DNA from: Comamonas thiooxydans
GTDB lineage: Bacteria > Pseudomonadota > Gammaproteobacteria > Burkholderiales > Burkholderiaceae_C
NCBI RefSeq assembly: GCF_002157685.2
Contig: NZ_AP026738.1
Location: forward strand, 1,240,001 to 1,304,000
Reading direction: 5' to 3'
Length of the DNA: 64,000 nt
A program made the position numbers and the translations under genes. Position 1 is the first letter of the stretch. Each line of letters starts with the position of its first letter. The notes beneath the pieces were generated by a model, which was given only the letters and a program-made list of their open reading frames with translations, was not told the origin of the DNA and did no database searches. Positions 1 to 7,408 of this stretch are shown here, piece by piece.

Positions 1-743
1 TCGCGCGGCAGGGAGGCACTCAAGGCATAGCCTTGCCGGCCATCTATCCAGTAAAAGCCATGGCTTGCGCCGTCACTGCTCCACTGAAACGAGGCGGGGG
101 CAGAAGCGGTTGCCGTCTTGGGATCGAGAACCGAGACATACAGGGTGACGCGCTGGCCGGCCTGATCCTCGTACATGAACTGGGCGCGGGCCTGGCCGGT
201 CTCCCCGGGCAGCAGCCGCCCGCCCATGAGATGAAAGCCCTGGGCTTCCAGCACCGGCGGCTTGAGCGCAACGCCCAGCCGCTTGGACAGCCATTGCACC
301 AGATGCGCCTGCTGCTGTGCCGCGACCTCGACGGGGTGGCGCTGCTCGGGCACATAGACGGCATGGGCAGCTGCTGCCTCGCGGACAAAGCCCGGCAACT
401 GCACGGTCGTGTCGGCCGGCAGCGAGCCGGATTTTTGCTGGCCTGCTCCATAGCCAAGTCCCAGGCCCACGCTGAGCATGATGCCTGCGGCCAGCGCATG
501 TTGCCAGCGCCACTGCAGCGCCGGCTTTTGCAGGGGGCGGAGGAGCTGGGGCGGGACCGGCTCTTCGAGCAATTGCGCATGCAGAGCCTGAAGGCACGCG
601 TTCTGGGCCTGAATGGCGGCCATGCGCGCTGCTTCTTCGGGGTGTTCGGCCAGCCATTGCGCGACGCTCGCAGCGGCATCGGGCTGCAACTCTCCATCCA
701 CCCAGGCATGCAGCGTGGTTTCATCGGGGCGCTGGGGTGTCAT
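1..743 (-). CDS. Anti-sigma factor, membrane-anchored (C-terminus beyond window edge)
   Basis: The frame is open from ATG 743-741 to base 1, giving 247 codons with no stop, so the C-terminus lies outside the window. The protein starts MTPQRPDETTLHAWVDGEL, the usual N-terminus of transmembrane anti-sigma factors (COG5662 type). One hydrophobic segment lies near residues 80-100 (ALAAGIMLSVGLGLGYGAG), followed by an extracytoplasmic domain. It begins 11 bases after the sigma gene stop with a good ribosome site (AAGGAAAG), so the two should be co-translated. The inferred role is to hold the cognate ECF sigma factor at the membrane until a signal arrives. No zinc CxxC motif is visible. Function is inferred from gene pairing and topology. 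Confidence 0.8.
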   Translation of the reverse strand, partial: MTPQRPDETTLHAWVDGELQPDAAASVAQWLAEHPEEAARMAAIQAQNACLQALHAQLLEEPVPPQLLRPLQKPALQWRWQHALAAGIMLSVGLGLGYGAGQQKSGSLPADTTVQLPGFVREAAAAHAVYVPEQRHPVEVAAQQQAHLVQWLSKRLGVALKPPVLEAQGFHLMGGRLLPGETGQARAQFMYEDQAGQRVTLYVSVLDPKTATASAPASFQWSSDGASHGFYWIDGRQGYALSASLPR

Positions 744-754
744 TGCACTTTCCT

Positions 755-1282
755 TCATTTGACAGCCCTCAACACGGTTGTCGCGGGTCTTTCTCCTTCC
801 ATGAGGCGCCTGAGCTGCTCGCGGGCGCGCGAGAGGCGCGACATCACCGTTCCCACGGGAACGCCCAGCATCTGCGCGGCTTCGCCATAGCTGAACTGCT
901 CCATGCCGATCAGCAGCAGCACCTCGCGTGCCTGCGGCGTGAGATGGGACAGGGCCCGTTCCAGATCCAGCTGCAGCGCCAGTCTGGGCATGGGGTCATG
1001 GGGCGTGTCCTGGGCCTCGTCAAGCGCCACCATGCGATGCCGCGAGGACTGCTGCCACTGATTGGCGTAGAGGTTGTGCATCAAGGTCAGCAGCCAGCTG
1101 AGCAAGGCCTTTTGCACCTGCTCGGCCGAGGCGGCGGCCGGCGGCTGCCACATGGCCCACTTCTGGCAGGCGCGCTCCAGGGTGTCCTGCACCAGATCAT
1201 CTGCCAGCGCAGCATCGCCCGCCAGCGCACGCGCATAGCGGCGCAGGCGGGGAATATGGACCAGGGCGGCGTCGACCTTCAC
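755..1282 (-). CDS. ECF-type RNA polymerase sigma factor
   Basis: This 175-residue protein has the two-domain layout of extracytoplasmic-function sigma factors. Region 2 lies at about residues 10-75 (RALAGDAALADDLVQDTLERA). Region 4 lies at about 115-170, ending in a helix-turn-helix (FSYGEAAQMLGVPVGTVMSRLSRAR). The start is a GTG directly abutting the TGA of the upstream lipoprotein gene, so translation is probably coupled. The anti-sigma gene follows after 11 bases. ECF factors of this kind direct polymerase to a small regulon and usually include their own promoter; a candidate lies upstream of the lipoprotein gene. The signal cannot be told from sequence. Confidence 0.9.
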   Translation of the reverse strand: MKVDAALVHIPRLRRYARALAGDAALADDLVQDTLERACQKWAMWQPPAAASAEQVQKALLSWLLTLMHNLYANQWQQSSRHRMVALDEAQDTPHDPMPRLALQLDLERALSHLTPQAREVLLLIGMEQFSYGEAAQMLGVPVGTVMSRLSRAREQLRRLMEGERPATTVLRAVK

Positions 1283-1672
1283 TCAAGGCTTGGCGACATG
1301 CCAGCTATTGTTGAGAAAGCCGTCACCCGTCATGTCGCCGGGCTTGGCATCCTTGGCCCAGTGATAGAGGGGGCGGCCCTTGTAAGCCCATTGCTTGCTG
1401 CCGTCGTCGCGCATCACCACGCTCCAGTCGCCGATCGGCGCCGCATTCGCGGGGGCCATCAAAGGTGGCCAGTTGGTGGCGCAGCCGCCGTTGCAGACGC
1501 TTTTGCCGGAGCCTGCGGCATCCTTGTCAAAGACGTAGAGCGTCATCTGGGTCGGTCCGACCAGCACGCCGTTGAGGGTGGTGGCAGGGGATTTTGCCGA
1601 AGTGACCGAGCCGGTCGAGCAGGCTGCCAACAGGGCGGCGGAAGCTAGCGTCAGAGAAGCGATGCGAAACAT
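1283..1672 (-). CDS. Secreted lipoprotein of the COG4315 repeat family
   Basis: The 129-residue protein has a lipoprotein signal peptide ending in LAAC at about residues 15-18, so it should be lipid-anchored. The mature part carries the two short tryptophan/tyrosine-rich repeats of COG4315, seen as LYVFDKD followed by CNGGCATNWPP, and PLYHWAKDAKPGDMTGDG. The biochemical role of this family is unknown. A strong ribosome site (AGGAGA) precedes the ATG. It is the first gene of a three-gene unit with the sigma and anti-sigma genes, a pairing known for this family. It may be the main target or a sensor of the sigma system; that is inference. Confidence 0.8.
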   Translation of the reverse strand: MFRIASLTLASAALLAACSTGSVTSAKSPATTLNGVLVGPTQMTLYVFDKDAAGSGKSVCNGGCATNWPPLMAPANAAPIGDWSVVMRDDGSKQWAYKGRPLYHWAKDAKPGDMTGDGFLNNSWHVAKP

Positions 1673-1700
1673 AAGGTCTCTCCTTGTGGTTGACCTGCAG

Positions 1701-1728
1701 TAAACAGTTCTGCAAGGGGTTTTATTCC
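1701..1728 (-). promoter_or_regulatory. Candidate ECF promoter of the lipoprotein-sigma-anti-sigma unit
   Basis: On the minus strand GGAATA (1728-1723) is followed after 16 bases by TGTTTA (1706-1701), ahead of the lipoprotein gene. GGAATA-like -35 boxes are common for ECF sigma factors, so autoregulation is plausible. This is a pattern match by eye only. Confidence 0.3.
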
Positions 1729-1914
1729 ATGCGTTTTCAGGCAGGAACTCAAGAGCAGCGCGACAGGTCTTGCAGACATGGTCTCAGGCATCGATTGCTG
1801 AATAATTTGATAGCTGTTATCGCTGGCTAAGTATTTGCTTCAGGGATAGAGGAACGTGAAACTCATATGAGAAAAGCGGAAGCAGCTTTTAAATTAATAG
1901 CGATATGGCTGCTC

Positions 1915-1945
1915 TTTGTCGCCCTTGGTTTTTAAGGGCGACAAA
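1915..1945. repeat. Perfect 12-bp inverted repeat
   Basis: TTTGTCGCCCTT (1915-1926) and AAGGGCGACAAA (1934-1945) flank a 7-base loop. Weaker outer arms AGCAGC (1881-1886) and GCTGCT (1908-1913) lie next to it. There is no following T-run, so a simple terminator is not well supported; an operator or an RNA hairpin are alternatives. Confidence 0.6.
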
Positions 1946-1973
1946 TGGCAAGCATATTTGCGAGCATTGGGCT

Positions 1974-1988
1974 AGTAACCCGGTTACT
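1974..1988. promoter_or_regulatory. Palindromic operator-like site
   Basis: AGTAACCCGGTTACT is a perfect dyad with 7-base arms around one central C. The AACC/GGTT core resembles LacI/GalR-family operators, but no such regulator is encoded in the window. Confidence 0.35.
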
Positions 1989-2070
1989 CCAGTGGGAATT
2001 GAGCGACTCAGGGTTTACGGCATCAGGGCCAATCTGGGGAGCGCTGTGCGATGAGGGGGCATTTCGCCCA

Positions 2071-2106
2071 GTCTTATTAATATTGATAGCGCAATATATA
2101 TAAGAC
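2071..2106. promoter_or_regulatory. Imperfect 36-bp dyad upstream of the HAAT operon
   Basis: GTCTTAT (2071-2077) pairs with ATAAGAC (2100-2106). Inside, ATATTG (2080-2085) pairs with CAATAT (2092-2097) after two mismatches, leaving a 6-base loop. The very AT-rich centre suggests a promoter or operator for the downstream operon. Confidence 0.35.
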
Positions 2107-2301
2107 ATAAGCTTTCCTAGGGATTCTGAAGTGGATGCTGATATTCCTGGGGATGCCGCTGTCTCTGGCTCGACTTGCAGTTGCGATGAGTTTGAAGTTT
2201 GTAATTACTTCTCTTGTTGCCATTTGTTTTATGGAGGATTAGGGAAAGCATAAGTCCGACGGCTTTTCATTCCTAGGAGTTTCCCGCTGCGGCACTGCAG
2301 C

Positions 2302-2394
2302 ATGAAAGACCAAGATGCCGCTCAGGCAGAGGAAGCACGTCAAGGTGCTGCCCTCTTTGTTTTGCAGCATTCAGGACTGACGGCCAGCGCATGA
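2302..2394 (+). CDS. Possible 30-codon leader ORF coupled to the HAAT ATPase gene
   Basis: An open frame starting MKDQDAAQAEEARQG runs for 30 codons, and its TGA overlaps the ATG of the next gene (ATGA at 2391-2394). The ATPase gene has no good ribosome site of its own, so coupling would make sense. The small ORF's ATG also lacks a close ribosome site; AGGAG at 2275-2279 is 22 bases upstream and better spaced for a CTG at 2287. No homology is recognised. It may be a real leader peptide or a chance frame. Confidence 0.3.
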   Translation: MKDQDAAQAEEARQGAALFVLQHSGLTASA

Positions 2395-3161
2395 GCGACC
2401 TTATTCTCGAAACCAGGCAACTCACCAAAGAGTTCAAAGGCTTTACCGCGGTCAGCAAGGTGGATCTGGCCGTGCAGCGTGGCTCCATTCACGCGCTGAT
2501 CGGGCCCAATGGCGCGGGCAAGACCACTTGCTTCAATCTGCTGACCAAGTTTCTGGAGCCCACTTCCGGGAGCATCCAGTTCAACGGGGCGGACATTACC
2601 CGCGAGGCGCCGGCACAGATTGCGCGACGCGGCGTGATTCGCTCGTTTCAGATTTCAGCCGTCTTTCCGCACTGCACCCTGCTGGAGAACGTGCGAATCG
2701 GCCTGCAGCGCAAGCTGGGCACGGCCTACCAGTTCTGGACCAGCGAAAAGACGCTCAATCAGCTCAACGACCGCGCTATGGAGTTGCTGACCGAAGTCGG
2801 GCTGCAGGACCTGGCCGACGAAGTGACCGTAAACCTGCCCTATGGACGCAAGCGCGCCCTGGAAATTGCGACCACGCTGGCCATGGAGCCCGAGCTGATG
2901 CTGCTGGACGAACCCACACAGGGCATGGGCCATGAAGACGTGGACCGCGTGACCCAGCTCATCAAGAAGGTTTCTGCCGGCCGCACCATCCTGATGGTGG
3001 AGCACAACATGAAGGTGATTGCCACCATCGCCGATCGCATCACCGTGCTGCAGCGCGGCGCCGTTCTGGCCGAAGGGCGCTACGAAGAGGTTTCGCGCAA
3101 TCCGCAGGTGATGGAAGCCTATATGGGGACCACGGACGGACAGCTTCAGGGGGCGCATTGA
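2391..3161 (+). CDS. livG: Branched-chain/aromatic-acid-type ABC transporter ATP-binding protein (LivG-like)
   Basis: The 256-residue ATPase belongs to the HAAT (LivG) family. Walker A is GPNGAGKT at about residues 37-44. The Walker B region reads LMLLDEPTQGM near residues 163-173, and the switch histidine lies in MMVEHNM-like context (LMVEHNMKVI). The signature motif reads LPYGRKRALEIATTLA, with the YG in place of SGG that LivG proteins often show. It powers import through the two permeases downstream. It is first in a co-directional five-gene operon: ATPase, ATPase, binding protein, permease, permease. Family assignment is firm; the substrate is not known and could be amino acids or aromatic acids. 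Confidence 0.9.
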   Translation: MSDLILETRQLTKEFKGFTAVSKVDLAVQRGSIHALIGPNGAGKTTCFNLLTKFLEPTSGSIQFNGADITREAPAQIARRGVIRSFQISAVFPHCTLLENVRIGLQRKLGTAYQFWTSEKTLNQLNDRAMELLTEVGLQDLADEVTVNLPYGRKRALEIATTLAMEPELMLLDEPTQGMGHEDVDRVTQLIKKVSAGRTILMVEHNMKVIATIADRITVLQRGAVLAEGRYEEVSRNPQVMEAYMGTTDGQLQGAH

Positions 3162-3260
3162 ATGTTCCCCCTATGCCGCTCACGCGGCTTCCCCCTGAGG
3201 GGGACGGCAGCTTCGCCGCAGGGCGGCCTTTGCTTGCTGCCTCTGGCTTTTGCGCATGCT
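3147..3260. repeat. Multi-hairpin intergenic repeat between livG and livF
   Basis: The DNA between the two ATPase genes can form consecutive hairpins: AGGGGG/CCCCCT across the livG stop codon, GCCGC-TCAC-GCGGC (3175-3188) and CCCCC-TGA-GGGGG (3191-3203), then a GC-rich tail. This matches the style of REP-like elements scattered in comamonad genomes. It could stabilise or attenuate the operon mRNA. Family membership is inferred from appearance, as no second copy lies in the window. Confidence 0.5.
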
Positions 3261-3268
3261 TGATTTGA

Positions 3269-3997
3269 GTGATACGAATGAATAAGACAAGTACTCCGGC
3301 GCTGGAAATTTCGGGACTCAATGCCTGGTATGGCGAATCCCATGTGCTGCATGGCATGGATCTGGTGGTCAATCCCGGCGAGGTGGTGACCTTGCTGGGC
3401 CGCAATGGCGCGGGGCGCACTTCGACGCTGCGCGCCATCATGGGGCTGACCGGGTCGCGCAAGGGCTCGATCAGGATCAATGGCGTGGAAACCATTCACA
3501 TGCCCACGCACAAGATCGCCCACCTGGGCGTGGGCTACTGCCCCGAGGAGCGCGGCATTTTCTCCAGCCTGTCCTGTGAAGAGAACCTGATGCTGCCGCC
3601 GCCGCTCAAGACCAGCGAGCCGGGGATGAGCATCGACGAGATCTATCAGATGTTCCCCAATCTCTATGAGCGCAGGAACAGCCAGGGCACGCGCCTTTCG
3701 GGCGGCGAGCAGCAGATGCTGGCCGTGGCGCGGATCCTGCGCACGGGCGCGCGCCTGCTGCTGCTTGATGAAATTTCCGAAGGCCTGGCCCCCGTCATCG
3801 TCCAGACCCTGGCTCGCATGATCACCACGCTGCGCGAAAAGGGCTACACCGTGGTGATGGTGGAGCAGAACTTCCGCTTTGCCGCGCCGCTGGCCGACCG
3901 CTTCTATGTGGTCGAGCACGGCCATGTTGCCCTGCGCTTCGGAGCCAGCGAACTGGACGAGAAGATGTCCGTGCTCAATGAGCTGCTGGGCGTCTGA
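3269..3997 (+). CDS. livF: HAAT-type ABC transporter ATP-binding protein (LivF-like) with Walker A arginine
   Basis: The 242-residue second ATPase of the operon shows the LivF layout. The ABC signature LSGGEQQMLAVARIL is near residues 147-161, Walker B is LLLLDEISEGLAP, and the H-loop position reads VVMVEQNFRFA with Q as usual for LivF. Oddly, Walker A reads GRNGAGRTS: the lysine that binds the nucleotide phosphates is arginine (CGC at 3416-3418). A K-to-R change often weakens ATP hydrolysis, but this may be normal for this LivF subgroup. It should pair with the LivG-like ATPase to energise the permeases. Confidence 0.88.
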   Translation: MIRMNKTSTPALEISGLNAWYGESHVLHGMDLVVNPGEVVTLLGRNGAGRTSTLRAIMGLTGSRKGSIRINGVETIHMPTHKIAHLGVGYCPEERGIFSSLSCEENLMLPPPLKTSEPGMSIDEIYQMFPNLYERRNSQGTRLSGGEQQMLAVARILRTGARLLLLDEISEGLAPVIVQTLARMITTLREKGYTVVMVEQNFRFAAPLADRFYVVEHGHVALRFGASELDEKMSVLNELLGV

Positions 3998-4052
3998 GCC
4001 TTCAAGCACTTCCCATTCGTTCACAACAAAGACCCAACCCGTGGAGATAAAG

Positions 4053-5249
4053 ATGAAAGCAAAACTGAGCGTTCTCTCGTGCATGCTGGCCGTGGCCGGT
4101 CTGTCCAGCCCCCTGGCCCAGGCCCAGGAAAAGGTGAAGATCGGTTTCGTCACCGATATGTCCAGCCTGTACGCCGACGTGGAGGGCAAGAACGGTGCCG
4201 TCGCCATGCAGATGGCGATCGACGACTTCGGCGGCAAGGCCCTGGGCCAGCCCATCGAGCTGGTCAGCGCAGACCATCAGAACAAGGCCGACATCGCCGC
4301 CTCCAAGGTGCGCGAATGGATTGATACGCAGGGCATCTCCATGGTCTTCAGCGGCACCAATTCCGGCACGGCACTGGCGGTTTCCCAGATCGCCAACGAG
4401 AAAAAGCGCGTTCACTTCAACAGCGGCGCGGGTTCCTCCGCGCTGACCAACGAGCAGTGCAACCCCTATACCGTGCACTACGCCTACGACACCGTGGCCC
4501 TGGCCAAGGGAACGGGCGGCGCGGTGGTGGATCGCGGCGGCAAGGACTGGTTCTTCCTGACGGCCGACTATGCATTCGGCCAGGCGCTGGAAGCCGACAC
4601 CACCAAGGTCATCAACGCCAAGGGCGGCAAGGTGCTGGGCTCGGTCAAGCACCCGCTCAATGCCTCGGACTTCTCGTCCTTCCTGCTGCAGGCGCAAAGC
4701 TCCAAGGCCCATATCCTGGGTCTGGCCAATGCGGGCGGCGACACCATCAATGCCATCAAGGCCGCCAAGGAGTTCGGCATCAACAAGACCATGAAGACCG
4801 CCGGTCTGCTGGTCTTTCTGACCGACATCCACAGCCTGGGCCTGAAGAACACCGAAGGCCTGCTGCACACCACCAGCTGGTACTGGGACATGAACGATGA
4901 GTCGCGCAAGTTCGCCAACAAGTTCTTTGCCAAGACCAAGCGCATGCCTACCGATGTGCAGGCCGCCGACTACTCGGCTGTGATGAACTACCTGAAGGCC
5001 GTGGAAGCGGTGAAGACCACCAATGCGGACAAGGTGATGGCCCACCTCAAGAGCACGCCCATCAACGACTTCTACGGCAAGGGCGTGATCCGTCCCGACG
5101 GCACGTTTGCCCACGATATGTATCTGGTCGAAGCCAAGAAGCCCAGCGAATCCACCAAACCCTGGGACTACCTCAAGGTGCTGACCAAGTTGCCTGCCGA
5201 TACGGTCTGGACCACCAAGGCCGAAACCAAGTGCGCGCTCTGGAAGTAA
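4053..5249 (+). CDS. Periplasmic substrate-binding protein of the HAAT transporter
   Basis: The 398-residue protein begins at ATG 4053 with a GTGGAG ribosome site 6 bases upstream; longer upstream reading of the frame runs into livF. A Sec signal peptide covers about residues 1-22, with cleavage likely after LAQAQ. The mature protein has the type I periplasmic-binding fold (KVKIGFVTDMSSLYADVEG at its start; later SGTNSGTALAV and FFLTADYAFGQ). It captures the ligand for the two permeases encoded next. Its style is closer to the binding proteins for aromatic acids or amides than to LivJ, but the ligand is not certain. Confidence 0.88.
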   Translation: MKAKLSVLSCMLAVAGLSSPLAQAQEKVKIGFVTDMSSLYADVEGKNGAVAMQMAIDDFGGKALGQPIELVSADHQNKADIAASKVREWIDTQGISMVFSGTNSGTALAVSQIANEKKRVHFNSGAGSSALTNEQCNPYTVHYAYDTVALAKGTGGAVVDRGGKDWFFLTADYAFGQALEADTTKVINAKGGKVLGSVKHPLNASDFSSFLLQAQSSKAHILGLANAGGDTINAIKAAKEFGINKTMKTAGLLVFLTDIHSLGLKNTEGLLHTTSWYWDMNDESRKFANKFFAKTKRMPTDVQAADYSAVMNYLKAVEAVKTTNADKVMAHLKSTPINDFYGKGVIRPDGTFAHDMYLVEAKKPSESTKPWDYLKVLTKLPADTVWTTKAETKCALWK

Positions 5250-5297
5250 TAGCGCTACCGGTTTGATGCAGACCTCACCCTCACCAGCGTATCTCTC

Positions 5298-6182
5298 ATG
5301 GAAATCTTCGGCGTTTCATTGCCCGGCCTGATGAGCCAGCTCCTTCTGGGGCTGGTCAACGGTTCGTTCTACGCAATTCTGAGTCTGGGCCTGGCCGTGA
5401 TCTTCGGCTTGCTCAATGTCATCAACTTTGCGCATGGCGCCCTGTTCATGCTGGGGGCCATGTGCACCTGGATGGCCATGAGCTATTTCGGCATCAACTA
5501 CTGGGTGATGCTGATCCTGTCGCCGGTGCTGGTGGGGATTCTGGGGGTGTTGATCGAGCGCTTTCTGCTGCGCTGGATCTACAAGCTCGATCATCTCTAC
5601 GGCCTGCTGCTGACGCTGGGGTTGTCGCTGCTGATCGAGGGGGTGTTCCGCTCCGTCTACGGCGTCTCGGGCCTGGGCTATGACACGCCAGAGCTGCTTG
5701 AAGGCGCGACCAATCTGGGCTTCATGATCCTGCCCAATTACCGTGCCTGGGTGGTCGTGGCTTCCATCGTGGTGTGTGTGGCCACCTGGTTTGTGATCGA
5801 GAAGACGCGCATCGGCGCCTATCTGCGTGCCGGCACCGAAAACCCGCGCCTGGTCGAGGCATTCGGCGTCAACGTGCCCGTGATGATCACGCTGACCTAT
5901 GCCTTCGGTGCCGCACTGGCGGCCTTTGCCGGCGTGCTGGCAGCTCCCGTCTACCAGGTCACGCCGCTGATGGGGCAGAACCTCATCATCGTGGTGTTTG
6001 CCGTGGTGGTGATCGGCGGCATGGGCTCCATCATGGGCTCCATCCTCACCGGTCTGGCGCTGGGTGTCATCGAAGGGCTGACCAAGGTTTTCTGGCCTGA
6101 GGCATCGTCCACCGTCGTGTTTTTCATCATGGTCATTGTTTTGCTGATTCGCCCCGCTGGCTTGTTCGGTAAAGAAAAATAA
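5298..6182 (+). CDS. livH: HAAT transporter permease (LivH-like)
   Basis: The 294-residue integral membrane protein has about eight hydrophobic segments. It contains the LivH hallmark GLAVIFGLLNVINFAHGALFMLG-type N-terminal motif near residues 31-55. The region VVIGGMGSIMGSILTGLALG near residues 236-255 is the conserved cytoplasmic loop that contacts the ATPase. It starts 48 bases after the binding-protein gene and is followed 12 bases later by the second permease, so all are probably one transcript. It forms the translocation path with LivM. Confidence 0.9.
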   Translation: MEIFGVSLPGLMSQLLLGLVNGSFYAILSLGLAVIFGLLNVINFAHGALFMLGAMCTWMAMSYFGINYWVMLILSPVLVGILGVLIERFLLRWIYKLDHLYGLLLTLGLSLLIEGVFRSVYGVSGLGYDTPELLEGATNLGFMILPNYRAWVVVASIVVCVATWFVIEKTRIGAYLRAGTENPRLVEAFGVNVPVMITLTYAFGAALAAFAGVLAAPVYQVTPLMGQNLIIVVFAVVVIGGMGSIMGSILTGLALGVIEGLTKVFWPEASSTVVFFIMVIVLLIRPAGLFGKEK

Positions 6183-6194
6183 GAGGGGCACGAC

Positions 6195-7187
6195 ATGAAA
6201 TCCAAGACGCTTGTTCAACGCATTGCCCCCGTGGGCTACGGCCTGCTGCTGCTGGGCCTGATCGTCGCGCCCTTCCTCGGTGCCTATCCCGTTTTTGTCA
6301 TGAAGCTGATGTGCTTTGCACTGTTTGCTTCAGCCTTCAATCTCTTGCTGGGCTATACGGGCCTGCTGTCCTTTGGTCATGCGGCTTTTCTGGGCGGCGC
6401 GGCCTATGTGGCGGGCTACAGCATCAAGGCCTGGGGCTTCACGCCCGAGATCGGCATGCTGCTGGGCACGCTGGTCGGCGCTCTGCTGGGCCTGATCTTC
6501 GGCTGGCTGGCCATTCGCCGCCAGGGCATTTATTTCTCCATGATCACGCTGGCGCTGGCGCAGATGCTGTTCTTTGTGGCACTGCAGGCCAAGTTCACCG
6601 GCGGCGAAGACGGCCTGCAGGGTGTGCCGCGCGGCAAGCTGTTCGGCGTGATCGATCTGAGCAGCGACCTGGTCATGTACTACGTGGCGCTGATCATCGT
6701 GGCGGCGGCCTTTCTGCTCATCGTGCGCACCATCCACTCGCCGTTCGGGCAGGTGCTCAAGGCCATCAAGGAGAACGAGCCCCGTGCCATCTCGCTGGGC
6801 TATGACGTCAACCGCTTCAAGCTGCTGGCCTTTGTCATCTCTGCGGCCCTGACGGGTCTGGCCGGTTCCCTCAAGACCCTGGTGCTTGGCTTTGCCACCT
6901 TGTCCGATGTGCACTGGACCACCTCCGGGCATGTGATTCTGATGACACTGATGGGTGGTCTGGGAACCCTCTCCGGTCCCTTGCTGGGTTCGGCCGTCGT
7001 CGTGGCACTGGAAAACAAGATCGGCGAGTTCGGTACCTTTCTTGCGCACACCACGGGAGTGGAATGGTTTGGCACGCTGGGCGAGTCCGTCACCATCGTC
7101 ACCGGCCTGATCTTCGTGCTCTGCGTGCTGCTGTTCCGCAAGGGCATCATGGGCGAGCTGATCGCCTGGCTGCAGCGCCGCAAATAA
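6195..7187 (+). CDS. livM: HAAT transporter permease (LivM-like)
   Basis: The 330-residue protein carries the LivM signatures LLLGYTGLLSFGHAAFLG near residues 48-65 and LGYDVNRFKLLAFVISA near residues 201-217. The ATPase-docking loop is LMGGLGTLSGPLLGS. About nine to ten membrane segments are visible. It is the last gene of the operon and is followed within 20 bases by a strong terminator. The family is certain, the substrate open. Confidence 0.9.
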   Translation: MKSKTLVQRIAPVGYGLLLLGLIVAPFLGAYPVFVMKLMCFALFASAFNLLLGYTGLLSFGHAAFLGGAAYVAGYSIKAWGFTPEIGMLLGTLVGALLGLIFGWLAIRRQGIYFSMITLALAQMLFFVALQAKFTGGEDGLQGVPRGKLFGVIDLSSDLVMYYVALIIVAAAFLLIVRTIHSPFGQVLKAIKENEPRAISLGYDVNRFKLLAFVISAALTGLAGSLKTLVLGFATLSDVHWTTSGHVILMTLMGGLGTLSGPLLGSAVVVALENKIGEFGTFLAHTTGVEWFGTLGESVTIVTGLIFVLCVLLFRKGIMGELIAWLQRRK

Positions 7188-7207
7188 GGCGCTTCACTCT
7201 CCCTACC

Positions 7208-7231
7208 AAGGCCGCATCTGCGGCCTTTTTT
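7208..7231 (+). terminator. Rho-independent terminator of the HAAT operon
   Basis: AAGGCCGC (7208-7215) and GCGGCCTT (7220-7227) form an 8-bp stem with an ATCT loop, running into six T residues, 20 bases after the livM stop. Confidence 0.9.
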
Positions 7232-7261
7232 ATTGCCATGAATCAGATCATGGGGAGAAAT

Positions 7262-7342
7262 TTTCAGAGATTTCTGAAATTGCTGGTACACGTTTGCAAG
7301 CGATGGACTTTATTTCTCATAACAATGGACTTTTTTTCTCAT
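7262..7342 (+). promoter_or_regulatory. Dyad plus tandem direct repeat upstream of the PQQ dehydrogenase
   Basis: TTTCAGA-GATT-TCTGAAA (7262-7279) is a dyad. It is followed by two copies of an 18-mer, ATGGACTTTATTTCTCAT (7303-7320) and ATGGACTTTTTTTCTCAT (7325-7342), which differ at one base and are spaced exactly 22 bases apart, about two helical turns. The gene starts 66 bases downstream. Such phased repeats commonly bind an activator; the protein is unknown. Confidence 0.45.
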
Positions 7343-7408
7343 CCAAAAAATGCCTAGCCGTCACCGGAGGCCGGTGCGCGCGCGGGCTCATACAGTTCGA
7401 GGTTCGAT

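Larger units (their letters stand above)
1673..2301. other. Long intergenic region with three inverted repeats
   Basis: This 629-base stretch between divergent units has no convincing gene, is AT-richer than its surroundings, and carries three dyads listed separately (1915-1945, 1974-1988, 2071-2106). A degenerate copy of the comamonad 'TTTGATAGC' repeat core lies near 1806. The region probably holds promoters for the sigma cassette and the HAAT operon. Confidence 0.5.

Noticed and set aside
44..724. Open frames of 226 and 194 codons on the minus strand
   Set aside because: Low-complexity Arg/Pro/Ser-rich products typical of off-frame reading in GC-rich DNA. The third frame from ATG 743 gives a coherent anti-sigma factor.
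4002..5114. 370-codon minus-strand frame opposite the HAAT binding-protein gene
   Set aside because: It is antisense to a clear binding protein, His/Gly/Val-rich, without a ribosome site or family motif.
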